Source of the DNA: Ariolimax columbianus
Lineage: Eukaryota; Mollusca; Gastropoda; Stylommatophora; Arionidae
DNA length: 64,000 bases
Reading direction: 5' to 3'
Assembly (NCBI GenBank): GCA_036924085.1
Contig: JAVGWX010000009.1
Span: 63,001,012-63,065,011, forward strand
Both the position numbers and the translations under genes were made by a program. Within the stretch, counting starts at the first letter, position 1, and each line of letters starts with the position of its first letter. The notes under the pieces are model-generated. The model did not search any database and was not told the origin of the DNA. It saw nothing but the letters and a program-made list of their open reading frames with translations. Below, piece after piece: positions 22,541-33,269 of the stretch.

Positions 22541-22577
<37 letters not shown>

Positions 22578-23118
22578 TGTGTATATGCTTCTATAATCCA
22601 TATACGTTCACATTACAAGTAGTAGTTCAGTTTTTAATGTAAAAGGGCCAGACTGTTCGATCCAAATCAATCACTGCCGTTAGAGATGAAGTGTTTATAT
22701 ACTTCATTGTACCAGTTCTCAAGTTTTGTATGGGGGGGGGGGGGGGTGTTGTCAATTCTCTATCTTCCTGCATTGTGTAAATCTAGCAGTCGGGAAACAT
22801 TACACGTGAAAATAAGATAAAACTGTTTACGCTGTTACTTAGTGTAACCAATATAACAGCAGAACTGACCGGAGCATGAAAGTAAGGAGTAAAACAGAAA
22901 TGTTCTTTTTAACAGAACTTCTCAGTGTGTGGTACTCTGATTCTGTCACTCAACGAAACCTCCCGTATATAACTCTCGAGAACTCGTCACTGACCTCTCA
23001 AAACCTCTTTAAGGATTTCTTGGTGTCAGTGTGAGTTTCCCAAGATCTAATCACGAGCGTACCAAAATCTCACCGTGTCTGCGTATGTGAGTGTGTTGTG
23101 TGTGTATATTACATTTAC
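22311..23118. other. No gene; GT microsatellite at 22501-22577 and G-run at 22733-22747
   Basis: Simple repeats and AT-rich sequence. No coding signal or recognisable repeat family beyond these tracts. Confidence 0.6.
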
Positions 23119-23815
23119 AAGGGACGTTCAAGTCAAACCGGAACATTATTCTTATAAGGAAGATTATTTTTTTTTTCAAGTAGTTAAAATGCCATTTATA
23201 TTACGATATAATCTCTTGCAATGTTTATGCACTTATCCAAGCGTTTAAGTAATGTTTGAAAAGCTTCAGCGTTGAAAGATTTGTAAGTATGCCTGAACCA
23301 ATCCGGGACAAATTGTTTCATTTCGTCATCAGTGCTGAAATGCTGACCTCCAAGGAATTCTTTTAGGGGTCGAAACAAGTGGAAATCACTTGGAGCGAGA
23401 TCTGGGATGTAACGTGAATGTGGCAATATCTCCTAGCCGTGTTGCTGCAGATGGCACATAGTACGGTGAGTCGTATGAGATCGAGTGTTATATTGTAGGA
23501 GCAGCACGGGATGATCACCTACGGATGTACGGTCTTCTCTAAAAACGTTTACACCATTCAAATGTCTTACTGCGGTTGAGTGTCTCATCACCTTATTGTG
23601 ATTGTAGATTGGCTCATGGCAAGTAGGCCACCTGACAGTAACAGGACACACATGCCTCTAACTGGTTGAATACATATTCTGCAGGGTCTTCTAAACCAGT
23701 ATAAAGACGTTAAGTTAGTTTAAGTTAATGATAGTAGTTCCAGTACGCTATAACCCATTTCAGGTAGAACTAGAAAAATCAGTCCCGTTTTGATTTGAAC
23801 GCCCCTCTTAAGAAT
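23119..23815 (-). mobile_element. Mariner-family DNA transposon relic
   Basis: Inverted ends: 'agggacgttcaagtcaaacc' at the left, and the reverse complement 'ggggcgttcaaatcaaaac' at the right. The minus strand encodes transposase C-terminal pieces (NTRSHTTHRT, then PDLAPSDFHLFRPLKEFLGG and a Trp/Phe-rich tail). PDLAPSDFHLF holds the last catalytic Asp region of DD34D transposases. The N-terminal DNA-binding part is missing. A CR1-like LINE 3' end (23672-23735) is embedded. A cut-and-paste element, now dead. Confidence 0.85.
23672..23735 (+). repeat. CR1-like LINE 3' end fragment inside mariner relic
   Basis: 'gtcttctaaaccagtataaa' 'gacgttaagttagtttaagtt' matches the 3' terminus of the element ending at 20640 and that at 5214. 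At about 65 bp it is an extremely 5'-truncated insertion. Confidence 0.75.
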
Positions 23816-24414
23816 GACCTCTAATTTTATGAGAAAAGTTAATGTTCTTATTAGAGACATATCTAAGAACGACCTCCAGTGTTATGAAAGAAATGAATGT
23901 CCTTATTAGAGACAGATCTAAGAACGACCTCCAGTTTTATGAGAAAAGTGAATGTCCTTATTTGGGACAGATCTAAGAATGACCTCCAGTTTTATGAGAG
24001 AAAAGAATGTCTTTATTAGAGACAGATCTAAGAACGACCTCCAGTTTTATGAGAAAAGTGAATGTCCTTATTTGGGACAGATCTAAGAATGACCTCCAGT
24101 TTTATGAGAGAAACGAATGTTTTTATTAGAGACAGGTATAATAACGACCTCCAGTTTTATGACAGAAAAGAATGTCTTTATTAGAGACAGATCTAAGAAC
24201 GACCTCCAGTTTTATGAGAAAAGTGAATGTCCTTATTTTGGACAGATCTAAGAACGATCTCCAGTTTTATGAGAGAAACGAATGTCTTTATTAGAGACAG
24301 ATCTAAGAAGGACCTCCAGTTTTATGAGAGAAAAGAATGTCTTTATTAGAGACAGATCTAAGAACGACCTCCAGTTTTATGAGAGAAACGAATGTCTTTA
24401 TTAGAGACAGATCT
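23816..24414. repeat. 55-bp minisatellite, about 11 units, pierced by a LINE
   Basis: The unit contains 'aagaacgacctccagtttta' 'tgagagaaacgaatgtctt' 'tattagagacagatct'. The last partial unit continues at 29036-29060 on the far side of the LINE insertion. Confidence 0.9.
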
Positions 24415-27400
24415 TCTTCTTCTTCTTCTGCGTACGCAGTCAGACAGTAACCATTATTTTTTCGAAAAAAGCGGCGGTCATCCTGAGGCTGTCACCACTG
24501 CCATAGAGCTTGTCTTGCAGTTCCACTGGTGATGGTCACATCTGCTCTCTCTGATCCTCGTATGTCGGGCAGTTCTGCAGCAGATGTTCAGCGGTCATTT
24601 TGCCAGTACCTCACGGGCTTTCGTCGGTACCTCCTATCTTCAATTTGTTGAATAGGTGGTACCTCAGTCTATTGTGGCCAGTGCGAAGTCTGAAGACAAC
24701 GACCTGCTCTCTTCAGTTCAACTGGTAATATGCATCGTTTTTGGTGTAACCAGTATGTTCGGTTTCCCATTTGGTCATGTACCTGTCTTTGATAAGCCGT
24801 TTTGACTCTTCGTACGTCATATTAGTATCTGTTTGTGGTAGTCTTGCACCTTCTTTTGCCAGTCTGTCTGCCTCCTCGTTGCCTTGGATGTTGCAGTGTG
24901 ATGGGACCCACTGTACCACTACCCTTTTTGGTGCGGACTGCTGGCACAGTTTGCAGAGTGCTGTTCTTAAGTCATTAAGCTCAGTGTTTTTCTGGCTTTT
25001 TAGCGCTGTGACTACGGCGAGAGCATCTGTAAGCAGGACTATATGGCTTTCATTTTCTTTAAGTGTCACCATTTCTTCCACTGCCGCCCTCAGTGCCTCT
25101 GCCTCCGCTCTGAAATAACTTGTGTACTTACCAGTAACGAATGACAGTGTTATTTTTCTGCCATTTGGTAGGTTCAGGAATGCTCCTGCCCCTCCGTTCT
25201 GTGTAGTATTTGTTACAGAACCGTCGGTGTATCCATGGGTATAGTCCATGTTTGGGTAGCTTTTCGTTATGAAGCTTAGGGTAGTATCTCTCCTTTCTTT
25301 TTCAGTCTGGCAGTTTTTGTTTGCAATACCTGGTATATTTTCTACCACCTCTGGAAATATATCCTGCGACCAGGTAGGTTTTAGTACAGTAGTGATGGGT
25401 TTTGGTGTTGTTAGTGCGTTTATGGGATCTTCGTGCATCTTTGCTTTGGCTATTTCTGCAAAGTTTCTCCGCTTTAGTTTCCCATTTCCCAAATTGTTTA
25501 GTCTCTGGTGCATTGGATGGTCGGTCAACAAACGAAATGCTGATGGGGCTGGGCCAAACAGAGAAGAAGAAACTGCTATCGGTCCTGAACCAAAGCTGGA
25601 AAAGGGGAATTGTACCACAGGCATGGAAAGACGCAATACTGGTACCAGTACCAAAAACAGGAAAGGACAAAACAGATCTAAATGGATACAGGCCCATAAG
25701 CCTACTGAGCTGTGTCGGCAAGCTGATGGAACGGATGATAAACACCAGACTGATGTGGCATCTGGAAGAAAAACGAATACTAATTCCACAGCAAGCCGGC
25801 TTTAGACAGCACAGATCCACTGAGGACCAGGTCATCCTCATAGCCCAGGAGATAGAAGATGCCTACCAGGCACAGAAACACACAGTAGCTGTTTGGGTGG
25901 ATCTGGAAAAGGCATTTGACAAAGTCTGGAAAGATGGACTTAGAGTCAAGCTAAGAAAAAGTGATGTTTGTGGGAAGATGTACAAGTGGATCAACCACTA
26001 CCTCAAACAAAGAACGGCCAGAGTCCAAGTACAAGGGCAGATGAGCAAAAAGGTGACACTCGAGCAGGGAGTACCCCAAGGGAGAGTACTGTCACCCACA
26101 CTCTTCCTGGTATATATAAACGATATTACAGAGAATATACCAAGAAGAGTCCATAGCTCAATGTTTGCAGACGATCTGGCTATGTGGACCTCTGAAAAGA
26201 ATCTCACCATAGCAAGAAATCGGATGCAGACGGCCCTACAATCGCTGGAAGAGTGGGCGAACTCATGGCTGGTCAAAATAAACGAAGAGAAAACCACATG
26301 CACAATATTCTCGCTTTCATTAAAACCCCAAAGTACCAAATTAAGTCTAAATGGCAAATTCATGCAGCCAAACGACAACCCAACCTATTTGGGAGTCACA
26401 TTTGATCGGCGCATGACATGGAAAAGTCAGATTGAGAGAAACCGAATGAAAGCCAGAGAAAGAATGGCAATCATGAGGAAACTTGCTGGCACAAGCTGGG
26501 GAGCAGACGAAGGCATACTAAAGAAACTGTACACTGGAAGAGTGAGACCAGTTCTCGAGTATGACATTGCGGCATGGACAACAGCAGCGAAGGCGAACTT
26601 CGATAAAGTTAACAAACTTCAAAACCAAGCCATGAGAATTATAACAGGCTGCATGAAGTCAACGCCAATTGTAGAACTTGAAAAGATTACAAAACTGCAA
26701 TCCATGACCGATAGAAGAGACTGCAGAGCCCAGCTGCAGACAGAGAAACTCCGAAGACTGACCGACCATCCAATGCACCAGAGACTAAACAATTTGGGAA
26801 ATGGGAAACTAAAGCGGAGAAACTTTGCAGAAATAGCCAAAGCAAAGATGCACGAAGATCCCATAAACGCACTAACAACACCAAAGCCAATCACTACTGT
26901 ACTAAAACCTACCTGGAGGCAGGATATATTTCCAGAGGTGGTAGAAAATATACCAGGTATTGGAAACAAAAACTGCCAGACTGAAAAAGAAAGGAGAGAT
27001 ACTACCCTAAGCTTCATAACGAAATGCTACCCAAGCATGGACTGGACCCATGCATACACCGACGGTTCTGTAACAAACACAACACAGAACGGAGGGGCAG
27101 GAGCATTCCTGAACTTACCAAATGGCAGAAAAATAACACTGTCATTCGCTACTGGTAAGTACACAAGCAATTTCAGAGCGGAGGCAGAGGCACTGAGGGC
27201 GGCATTGGAAGAAATGGTGACACACAGTGAAAATGAGAGCCATATAGTCCTGCTGACAGATGCTCTCGCCGTAGTCACAGCGCTAAAAAGCCAGAAAAAC
27301 ACTGAGCTTAATGACTTAAGAGCAGCACTCTGCAAACTGTGCCAGCAGTCCGCACCAAAAAGGGTAGTGGTACAGTGGGTCCCGTCACACTGCAACATCC

Positions 27401-29035
27401 AAGGCAACGAGGAGGCAGACAGACTGGCAAAAGAAGGTGCAAGACTACCACAAACAGATACCAGTATGACGTACGAAGAGTCAAAACGGCTTATCAAAGC
27501 CAGATACATGACCAAATGGGAAACCGAACATACTGGTTACACCAAAAACGATGCCTATTACCAGTTGAACAGAAGAGAGCAGGTCGTTGTCTTCAGACTT
27601 CGCACTGGCCACAATAGACTGAGGTACCACCTATTCAACAAATTGAAGATAGGGTGTACCGACGAATGCCCGTGCGGTACCGGTAAAATGACCGCTGAAC
27701 ATCTGCTGCAGAACTGCCCGACATACGAGGATCAGAGAGAGCAGATGTGGCCACTACCAGTGGAACTGCAAGAAAAGTTCTATGGCAGTGGCGACAGCCT
27801 CAGGATGACCGCCGCTTTTTTCGAAAAAATAATGGTTACTTTCTGACTGCGTACGCAGAAGAAGAAGAAGAAGGATGGTCGGTCAGTCTTCGGAGTTTCT
27901 CTGACTGCAGCTGGGCTCTGCAGTCTCTTCTATCGGTCATGGATTGCAGTTTTGTAATCTTTTCAAGTTCTACAATTGGCGTTGACTTCATGCCTCCTGT
28001 TATAATTCTCATGGCTTGGTTTTGAAGTTTGCTAACTTTATCGAAGTTCGCCTTCGCTGCTGTTGTCCATGCCGCAATGCCATACTCGAGAACTGGTCTC
28101 CCTCTTCCAGTGTACAGTTTCTTTAGTATGCATTCGTCTGCTCCCCAGCTTGTGCCAGCAAGTTTCCTCATGATTGCCATTCTTTCTCTGGCTTTCATTC
28201 GGTTTCTCTCAATCTGACTTTTCCATGTCATGCGCCGATCAAATGTGACTCCCAGATAGGTTGGGTTGTCGTTTGGCTGCAGGAATTTGCCATTTAGACT
28301 TAATTTGGTATTTTGGGGTTTTAATGAGAGCGAGAATATTGTGCATGTGGTTTTCTCCTCGTTTATTTTGACCAGACATGAGTTCGCCCACTCTTCCAGC
28401 GATGTTAGGGCCGTCTGCATCCGATTTCTTGCTATGGTGAGATTCTTTTCAGAGGTCCACATAGCCAGATCGTCTGCAAACATTGAGCTATGGACTCTTC
28501 TTGGTATATTCTCTGTAATATCGTTTATATATACCAGGAAGAGTGTGGGTGACAGTACTCCCCCTTGGGGTACTCCCTGCTCGAGTGTCACCTTTTTGCT
28601 CATCTGCCCTTGTACTTGGACTCTGGCCGTTCTTTGTGTAAGGTAGTAGTTGATCCATTTGTACATTTTCCCACAAACATCACTTAGTTAGCCTGATCGG
28701 CCTGTGGTCGCTACCTGCCAGTTGGTTTAGCACCTGGCGGTCTATTTTATGGTGTATGTCCTGTGTGGAGAAGGCCAAATCTGGAGTCGAGGTGGTATGC
28801 CATGTTCTTGAATAGAAGCTAGGGCTATCCTCCGGCCTATTGATTAGGGAGAGATTTGCATCTATCTCCCAATCTTCCACTTCATCACCTCTGCTGTCTG
28901 TGTCAGAGTATCCCCATCTCTCCGAGTGGCTGTTGAAATCTCCAACTACTATGCAGTTGGAGTCTATGACCTCCATACTCGAGAGCGATAGGTCTCTATT
29001 TGGTGGTCCGTACAGATTGAAAATGCGGAGCTTCG
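24415..29035 (-). pseudogene. I-like LINE (EN, RT, RNase H), internally deleted and split by a sibling
   Basis: On the minus strand: endonuclease C-terminal half 29030-28690 (VGDFNSHSERWGYSDTD, GSDHRPIRL), then a deletion joining directly to RT at 28680. RT with FADDLAMWTSEKN runs to LRRLTDHP at 27873. After the sibling insert (25528-27872) it resumes at 25527 with DHPMHQRLNNLGNG and RNase H (YTDGSVTNTTQNG). The RNase H frame meets a TGA at about 24711. It ends at GTACGCAGAAGAAG near 24415. AGAGACAGATCT flanks it at 24403-24414 and 29036-29047. Comparison with 20813-22182 puts the internal deletion at about 1.2 kb. Confidence 0.88.
25528..27872 (+). CDS. I-like LINE, 5'-truncated, open RT-RNase H frame
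   Basis: One uninterrupted frame runs from the truncation point (TNEMLMGLGQTEKK) to TGA at 27846. RT motifs: GYRPISLLSC, WVDLEKAFDKVW, GVPQGRVLSP (usual GG is GR), and FADD at 26164-26175. RNase H keeps all four acidic residues: Asp 27061, Glu 27181, Asp 27259, Asp 27418. A C-terminal cluster C-x3-C-x-C-x7-H-x4-C follows (CTDECPCGTG...), then GTACGC and GAAGAAG. The family copies its RNA into genomic DNA. The endonuclease and ORF1 are missing, so this copy is not autonomous, but the open frame shows recent insertion. Its target is the sibling LINE on the other strand, with GGATGGTCGGTCA at 25515-25527 and 27873-27885. Confidence 0.92.
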
Positions 29036-29056
29036 AGAGACAGATCTAAGAACGAC

Positions 29057-29270
29057 CTCCACGCGTGTGTGCGTTACACTGTGGTTTTTTATTTGCGCCT
29101 GTCGGCTCAGTGCATCCGACTTCAGCATGCATTTTATGTAAGGGTCTGCTTTCTCCTGCATTTTCTAAGGGTTTGCTTCCCCGGGGTAACGGCCGGTGCT
29201 GTGATGAGGATCGAACCCAGCACCTTCTGGTTGTGAGCCGTGGCACTTAACCACTAGGCCACGCCGTCCC
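29057..29270 (-). repeat. SINE-B, tRNA-derived
   Basis: On the minus strand it begins GGGACGGCGTGGCCTAGTGG (box A) and then GGTGCTGGGTTCGATCC (box B). The core GCTGAAGTCGGATGCACTGA ... CCGACAGGCGCAAATA is at 29092-29126 and the copy ends in GTGTAACGCACAC. This is the best-preserved SINE-B here; it sits between the LINE/minisatellite complex and arm B. Confidence 0.85.
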
Positions 29271-29550
29271 CTATAAATATATAATATAAATATATATAGT
29301 TATTTGAGAGCTAACGACACAGATGAATACGTGGACACAAAATCCTAGGCACAGTTTGGAAACTCGAAAGACACTACGGACCGCAAAAAAAAAAAATGTG
29401 CAGCTAAAAAATTATTGAAGACAAATTATACGGCCAGATCAGCAATTTTGTCAACAACATATTTACCAATATAAGACAACAACAAAAAGTGTCACACCAG
29501 AGCTTCTGATAAGAAATCACCATGTTTGTAAAAAATATTTCGCGCGAATC

Positions 29551-29558
29551 TATTTAAA
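29551..29558 (+). promoter_or_regulatory. TATA-like box TATTTAAA, copy B
   Basis: Ends 84 nt before the ATG, matching copy A in sequence and spacing while nearby bases differ. Likely the core promoter of a Pol II gene. Confidence 0.55.
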
Positions 29559-29641
29559 CGCAAGCCTTGGCAATGCATAGAAGAACGCTTCGATCTGAAC
29601 AAGAAACGTAACTCTCTATTTGTAATCCAGCCCAAGTCATA

Positions 29642-29677
29642 ATGAAAGCTACTTTGTTCATTCTTGCAGCTTTTGTG
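29642..29677 (+). CDS. Copy B exon 1 (signal peptide start)
   Basis: Twelve codons, MKATLFILAAFV, then GTAAGT. Reading through the donor (SWGVCCHSF...) gives a longer frame but loses agreement with the downstream exons, so splicing here is preferred. Confidence 0.85.
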
Positions 29678-32520
29678 GTAAGTTGGGGTGTTTGTTGTCA
29701 CAGTTTTTCATCATTTCTTACCTTGTTCTTTTACACTCTCCCTCCATGTGAAACAGAGGACATCCGCTGCAGCCTGGTCTTCTTACAAGTCTCATGTATC
29801 CAAGCGCTAGCAGTGGTGGTCGTAATATCAATTTGGTTACATGAGGAGGTTGCTGTCTCCACATTCAGCAGATTTTCGACATGAATCAATAGCGCAATGA
29901 GCCGTAGAATCTTCCATCTCAGAGTGATTAGGCCTCGTTGTTGATTATCTCTACCGACAAGTTCTCAGTGTGCCATTGGGAATATTATCATCTCTGTCAT
30001 TCACATATTTCATAATGGAATAAATTCATTTCTGAGCTGCTATTATACAATTATATTATAATCTATTGAGATGTAATGTTATCGAAATATGAATACAGTG
30101 AAATGTATAAAGAGTTTTGGCGAAAGTAGGAGAAAAAATAAAACTGCTTCAGAAGATACGCAAACAACGAGGGACCTGGCTAGGCTACAACTAACGTCAT
30201 GAGGAACCATTGAAAAAATTCTTGGTAGACAGAACACAAGAAATGAGAAGAAAGACAGATAAAGTAATACACTGAGACACAAGCATGCAGAAATATGGCC
30301 GGTGAAGACATACTGAGCTGAAGACGATCGCAACTGATCAGCAGGAATTGAAAGACAGAATCCCGAGCTTGCAAACCAATCACATGACTTGATGATGATT
30401 ATCTAAACAACTTTTCACATATGATGTTGTGAGGTGAGAGTCACACTTATGAAATCTACCAGAGATAATAAGCCAAGAATGAAGAACTGTACGAGCAGTT
30501 TAGAAAACAGCAAATATTGAAATTTTAAGTTCTTTCTTGAGGGTGTGTCCTATTCATGTCAACTTTATAATCTTAATCTCTTGCTGTATATTCGTATAAT
30601 ATACTGACATATACGTATGATATCTACTATGATTTAAATATACGTCCTCAATTGTTGCAGCTGTACACATTTGCTAAAAAAGCTGGCGACAAATGCATGA
30701 CTGCTTTGGACTGTGACGATGGTTGCTGCCTCATGATGATGAACGGAGAAATGAAGTGTCACATGAAAGCCATGAAAGGAGAAAAATGCGACCACACAGG
30801 CATGACTATGGATGCTTGTATGTGTCAGGGCGGTAAGTGACAGTTAAAATACGAGTCTAGATTACAGTAGCCTGTAGGGTTTGATTTGAGGTGCTAGATA
30901 CGATACCCCATACAAACTGTATTTACTTGCTTACTTAGTCGCGTCGCTTCTGCTCTAGGATGTAGACTCTTCTACCTTATTGAGAAGTCGCTACTTTTAT
31001 AGAATATTGTGTAGAGTCCTCTACCTTACTTACTTAGTCACTCATCTTCTACCCTGGGGTGTAATCTTCTACCTTACTTACTTAGTCGCTCCTATTCTAC
31101 CCTGGGGTGTAATCTTCTACCTTACTTACTTAGTGGCTCCTCTTCTACCCAGGGATGTAGTACTCTACCTTACTTACTTAGTCGCTCCTCTTCTACCCTG
31201 GGGTGTAATCTTCTACCTTACTTACTTAGTGGCTCCTCTTCTACCCAGGGATGTAGTACTCTACCTTACTTACTTAGTCGCTCCTCTTCTACCCTGGGGT
31301 GTAATCTTCTACCTTACTTACTTAGTGGCTCCTCTTCTACACATGGATGTAGTACTCTACCTTACTTACTTAGTCGCTCCTCTTCTACTCTGGGATGTAG
31401 TTTTCTACCTTACTTACTTAGTCGCTCATCTTCTACCATGGGGTGTAGTCCTCTACCTTTCCTTACTTACTTAGTCGCTCATCTTCTACCTTTCTTACTT
31501 AGTCGCTTCTCTTCTGCTCTGGTGTGTTTTTTCTTCTACCTTACCTACTTAGTCGTTTATCTTCTACCATGGGGTGTAGAGTATTCTACCTTACTTACTG
31601 AGTCACTCCTCTTCTTTCCTAGGGTGTAGAGTTCTCTATCTTACTCATATAGTCACTTCTCTTCTGTGTAGACGTCAGTCAGCGAAAGTGTCAAATTATT
31701 CTATCTGTTGTCTTTCTCTTGTCCTGGTTCCAGTCTAGTCCTCCGTCTCTGATAGACTGTCACATCCAAGAGGACTTTGGGTCGTCCTGACCAAACCACC
31801 GGTCTGCAAGGGCTGGACATAGATACTTTTCCGTATCTTGCCATTGCATATCTTGTCACTTCTTGCTACTTGCACGATCTTTCTTTTGGACCTAATCTCT
31901 GAGGCTTGGAACTGGCTTTTCTTGGTTGTGTTTATTGTCCAAGATTCACATTCGTAACTCTGAACTGGTACATAAATTGAGAATTTCATAAATTGAAACA
32001 TCCATCTTTCTTTTCTGACTTATTCTCGTTACTGAGGAATCCTCTATTGATGGCATGAAATAGTTTACAAACTGCTGCTTTTCGGATAATCAACTCTTCT
32101 TTAATACACTCCTACAGATCTATCTCCAAGATATTTAAACTGCTTTACCTGCTCCAGCTCTGAAATGTTAATTAAATTAATTTTTTTGAAGTCCTTCACT
32201 TGTGTACAGAATAGGAACAGATGGATAGCATATGTTGCCACCTTTTGTTCCGAGGGGAACCAGCCTGATAAATGATGCTGATGATGACGATGACACCAAG
32301 CATTAACGTCTACGGTTTGAGAGAAAGCAAAAGTTCCGTAAATAATTACGAAATAAAAGAACGAATTCCGTTTTCCTTGGATGAAAAGAGAAATACATTG
32401 TCTTAATTAAATTGATATAATAACACTGAGTATTTCCTTCCTGTTTCAGACATGATGTGTATGACTGATTCAACTATGGATATGGACCATGGCATCTGTA
32501 TGGACAAGATGACCGCCTAA
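29642..32520 (+). CDS. Secreted ten-cysteine, Met-rich protein, copy B (three exons)
   Basis: Coding exons 29642-29677, 30661-30832 and 32450-32520 give a 92-residue secreted protein, with splice phases 0 and 1 and canonical GTAAGT donors. The signal peptide spans the first intron: 12 residues from exon 1, then LYTFA from exon 2. The mature part contains ten Cys in the colipase/prokineticin/Dickkopf-type order, with the GEKC and CMC landmarks. Met makes up roughly a quarter of the mature residues, concentrated in CCLMMMNGEM, HMKAMK, GMTMDACMC and STMDMDHG. Known members of this fold act outside the cell as ligands or cofactors, and some are venom components. Methionine-Asp-His clusters also occur in copper-binding proteins. 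I cannot choose between these roles. Intron 1 is 983 bp and intron 2 is 1617 bp. Confidence 0.87.
30661..30832 (+). CDS. Copy B exon 2 (most of mature protein)
   Basis: Starts after ATTGTTGCAG and ends one base into a codon before GTAAGT. It encodes 57 residues with eight Cys. The sequence around its 3' splice region is about 98% identical to copy A over the next 190 intron bases, then diverges. Confidence 0.9.
30960..31680. repeat. ~49-bp minisatellite expanded in copy B intron 2, about 14 units
   Basis: The unit is 'taccttacttacttagtcgc' 'tcctcttctaccctggggtg' 'taatcttc'. Related to the short array at 12585-12860. Apparent open frames (YLTYLVAPLLPW repeats) are produced by the repeat and are not exons. 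Confidence 0.9.
31735..32001 (-). pseudogene. Decayed RTE-like LINE fragment in copy B intron 2
   Basis: The minus strand reads SYECESWTINTTKKSQFQAS and then RSKRKIVQVARSDKICNGKI, the conserved segment after the RT domain in RTE-like elements (compare LLYACESWTVYSG at about 38365-38400). It has a homologue in copy A intron 2. Confidence 0.65.
32450..32520 (+). CDS. Copy B exon 3 (C-terminus and stop)
   Basis: Follows a CCTTCCTGTTTCAG acceptor and completes an Asp codon with the last base of exon 2. It adds the ninth and tenth Cys and ends at TAA 32518-32520. The intron just upstream differs from copy A at roughly one base in nine, but this exon differs at only one of 71 bases. Confidence 0.87.
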
Positions 32521-32764
32521 TTAAGTCCATCTACCGACCTTGAGGCCGACAGGTGGAAGTCCAAAAACCAAGAATTATAATGGCGGCGGCAGATGTAAAG
32601 TGACGTAGAGATGATTTCCAGACATTCGTATAATCCGTTACTGTAATCTATACTTAAGTCATTATTAACCCATATTAAGCAATTGTTTTTAAACATGCTG
32701 CCTGCTAAACCTAATTACGTGGCACACAAAAAATGAATTGTCTCTCAGTATAATTTTAATTAAA

Positions 32765-32770
32765 AATAAA
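32765..32770 (+). promoter_or_regulatory. Putative polyadenylation signal AATAAA, copy B
   Basis: 245 nt after the stop, in a block homologous to that holding the copy A signal. The empty TTAA site for the piggyBac-like segment lies 25 bp further on (32795-32798). Confidence 0.5.
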
Positions 32771-32954
32771 AGCTTGGGAATGCGTGGTATTCGCTTAAGA
32801 TACTTGATGTAGTTTTACATTTAAATAGTGGAATATCAATCAGGCAGGAGTATGAATGGAATGTATAACGCACCAATTTACGATTCAAGGCGGCAGACGT
32901 GATCAAAGCGCTGGAAGTCATATACCCTTAAAGTCATTCCAGATGCTTGGTGCA

Positions 32955-33265
32955 GGCGATACGGTTTGCTGTTGTTGTTGCTGAATGCCTGCGATGAATA
33001 TTTTTACTCTTTTGTACATAAAAAAAACAAGGCATTGGGTGGCCGGTTGTAGTAGCTTTCCTCACATCCTGAGCGTGATGATGGTAGACCAATGTCTTCC
33101 AGGCTGTTGTACTGTGCATGCCTTCATCTGTGTGTCGCTCAATACTACGGGGATCACGTCGATCCCAACCTCGTAGGCCTGATTGTCATGAAACATCCTG
33201 TTTCCAGGAAGAACTGCATGGAAGTGACGTGTGGTCTTGGTTGGTATGTTTACCAGACACCGATT
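32955..33265 (-). repeat. SINE-C copy of arm B
   Basis: Minus-strand SINE-C with its (CAA)n tail at about 32962-32982. It is the inverted counterpart of 9966-10255, so it was present before the duplication. Confidence 0.8.
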
Positions 33266-33269
33266 CATA

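Noticed and set aside
25269..25805. 178-codon plus-strand frame and overlapping frames across 25515-25527
   Set aside because: They are chimeras across the LINE-in-LINE junction or antisense to the RNase H and RT regions.
29642..29884. Reading exon 1 of copy B through the donor as an 80-residue secreted protein
   Set aside because: A GTAAGT donor follows codon 12 in both copies, and splicing joins cleanly in phase to the conserved Cys-rich exon. The read-through region is diverged between copies.
30079..30383. Minus-strand hydrophobic frame in intron 1 of copy B
   Set aside because: Not conserved in copy A and lacks any domain; chance frame in AT-rich intron.
30980..31629. YLTYLVAPLLPW-repeat membrane-like frame
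   Set aside because: It lies in intron 2 of copy B and is the ~49-bp minisatellite. The same unit in copy A does not keep this frame.
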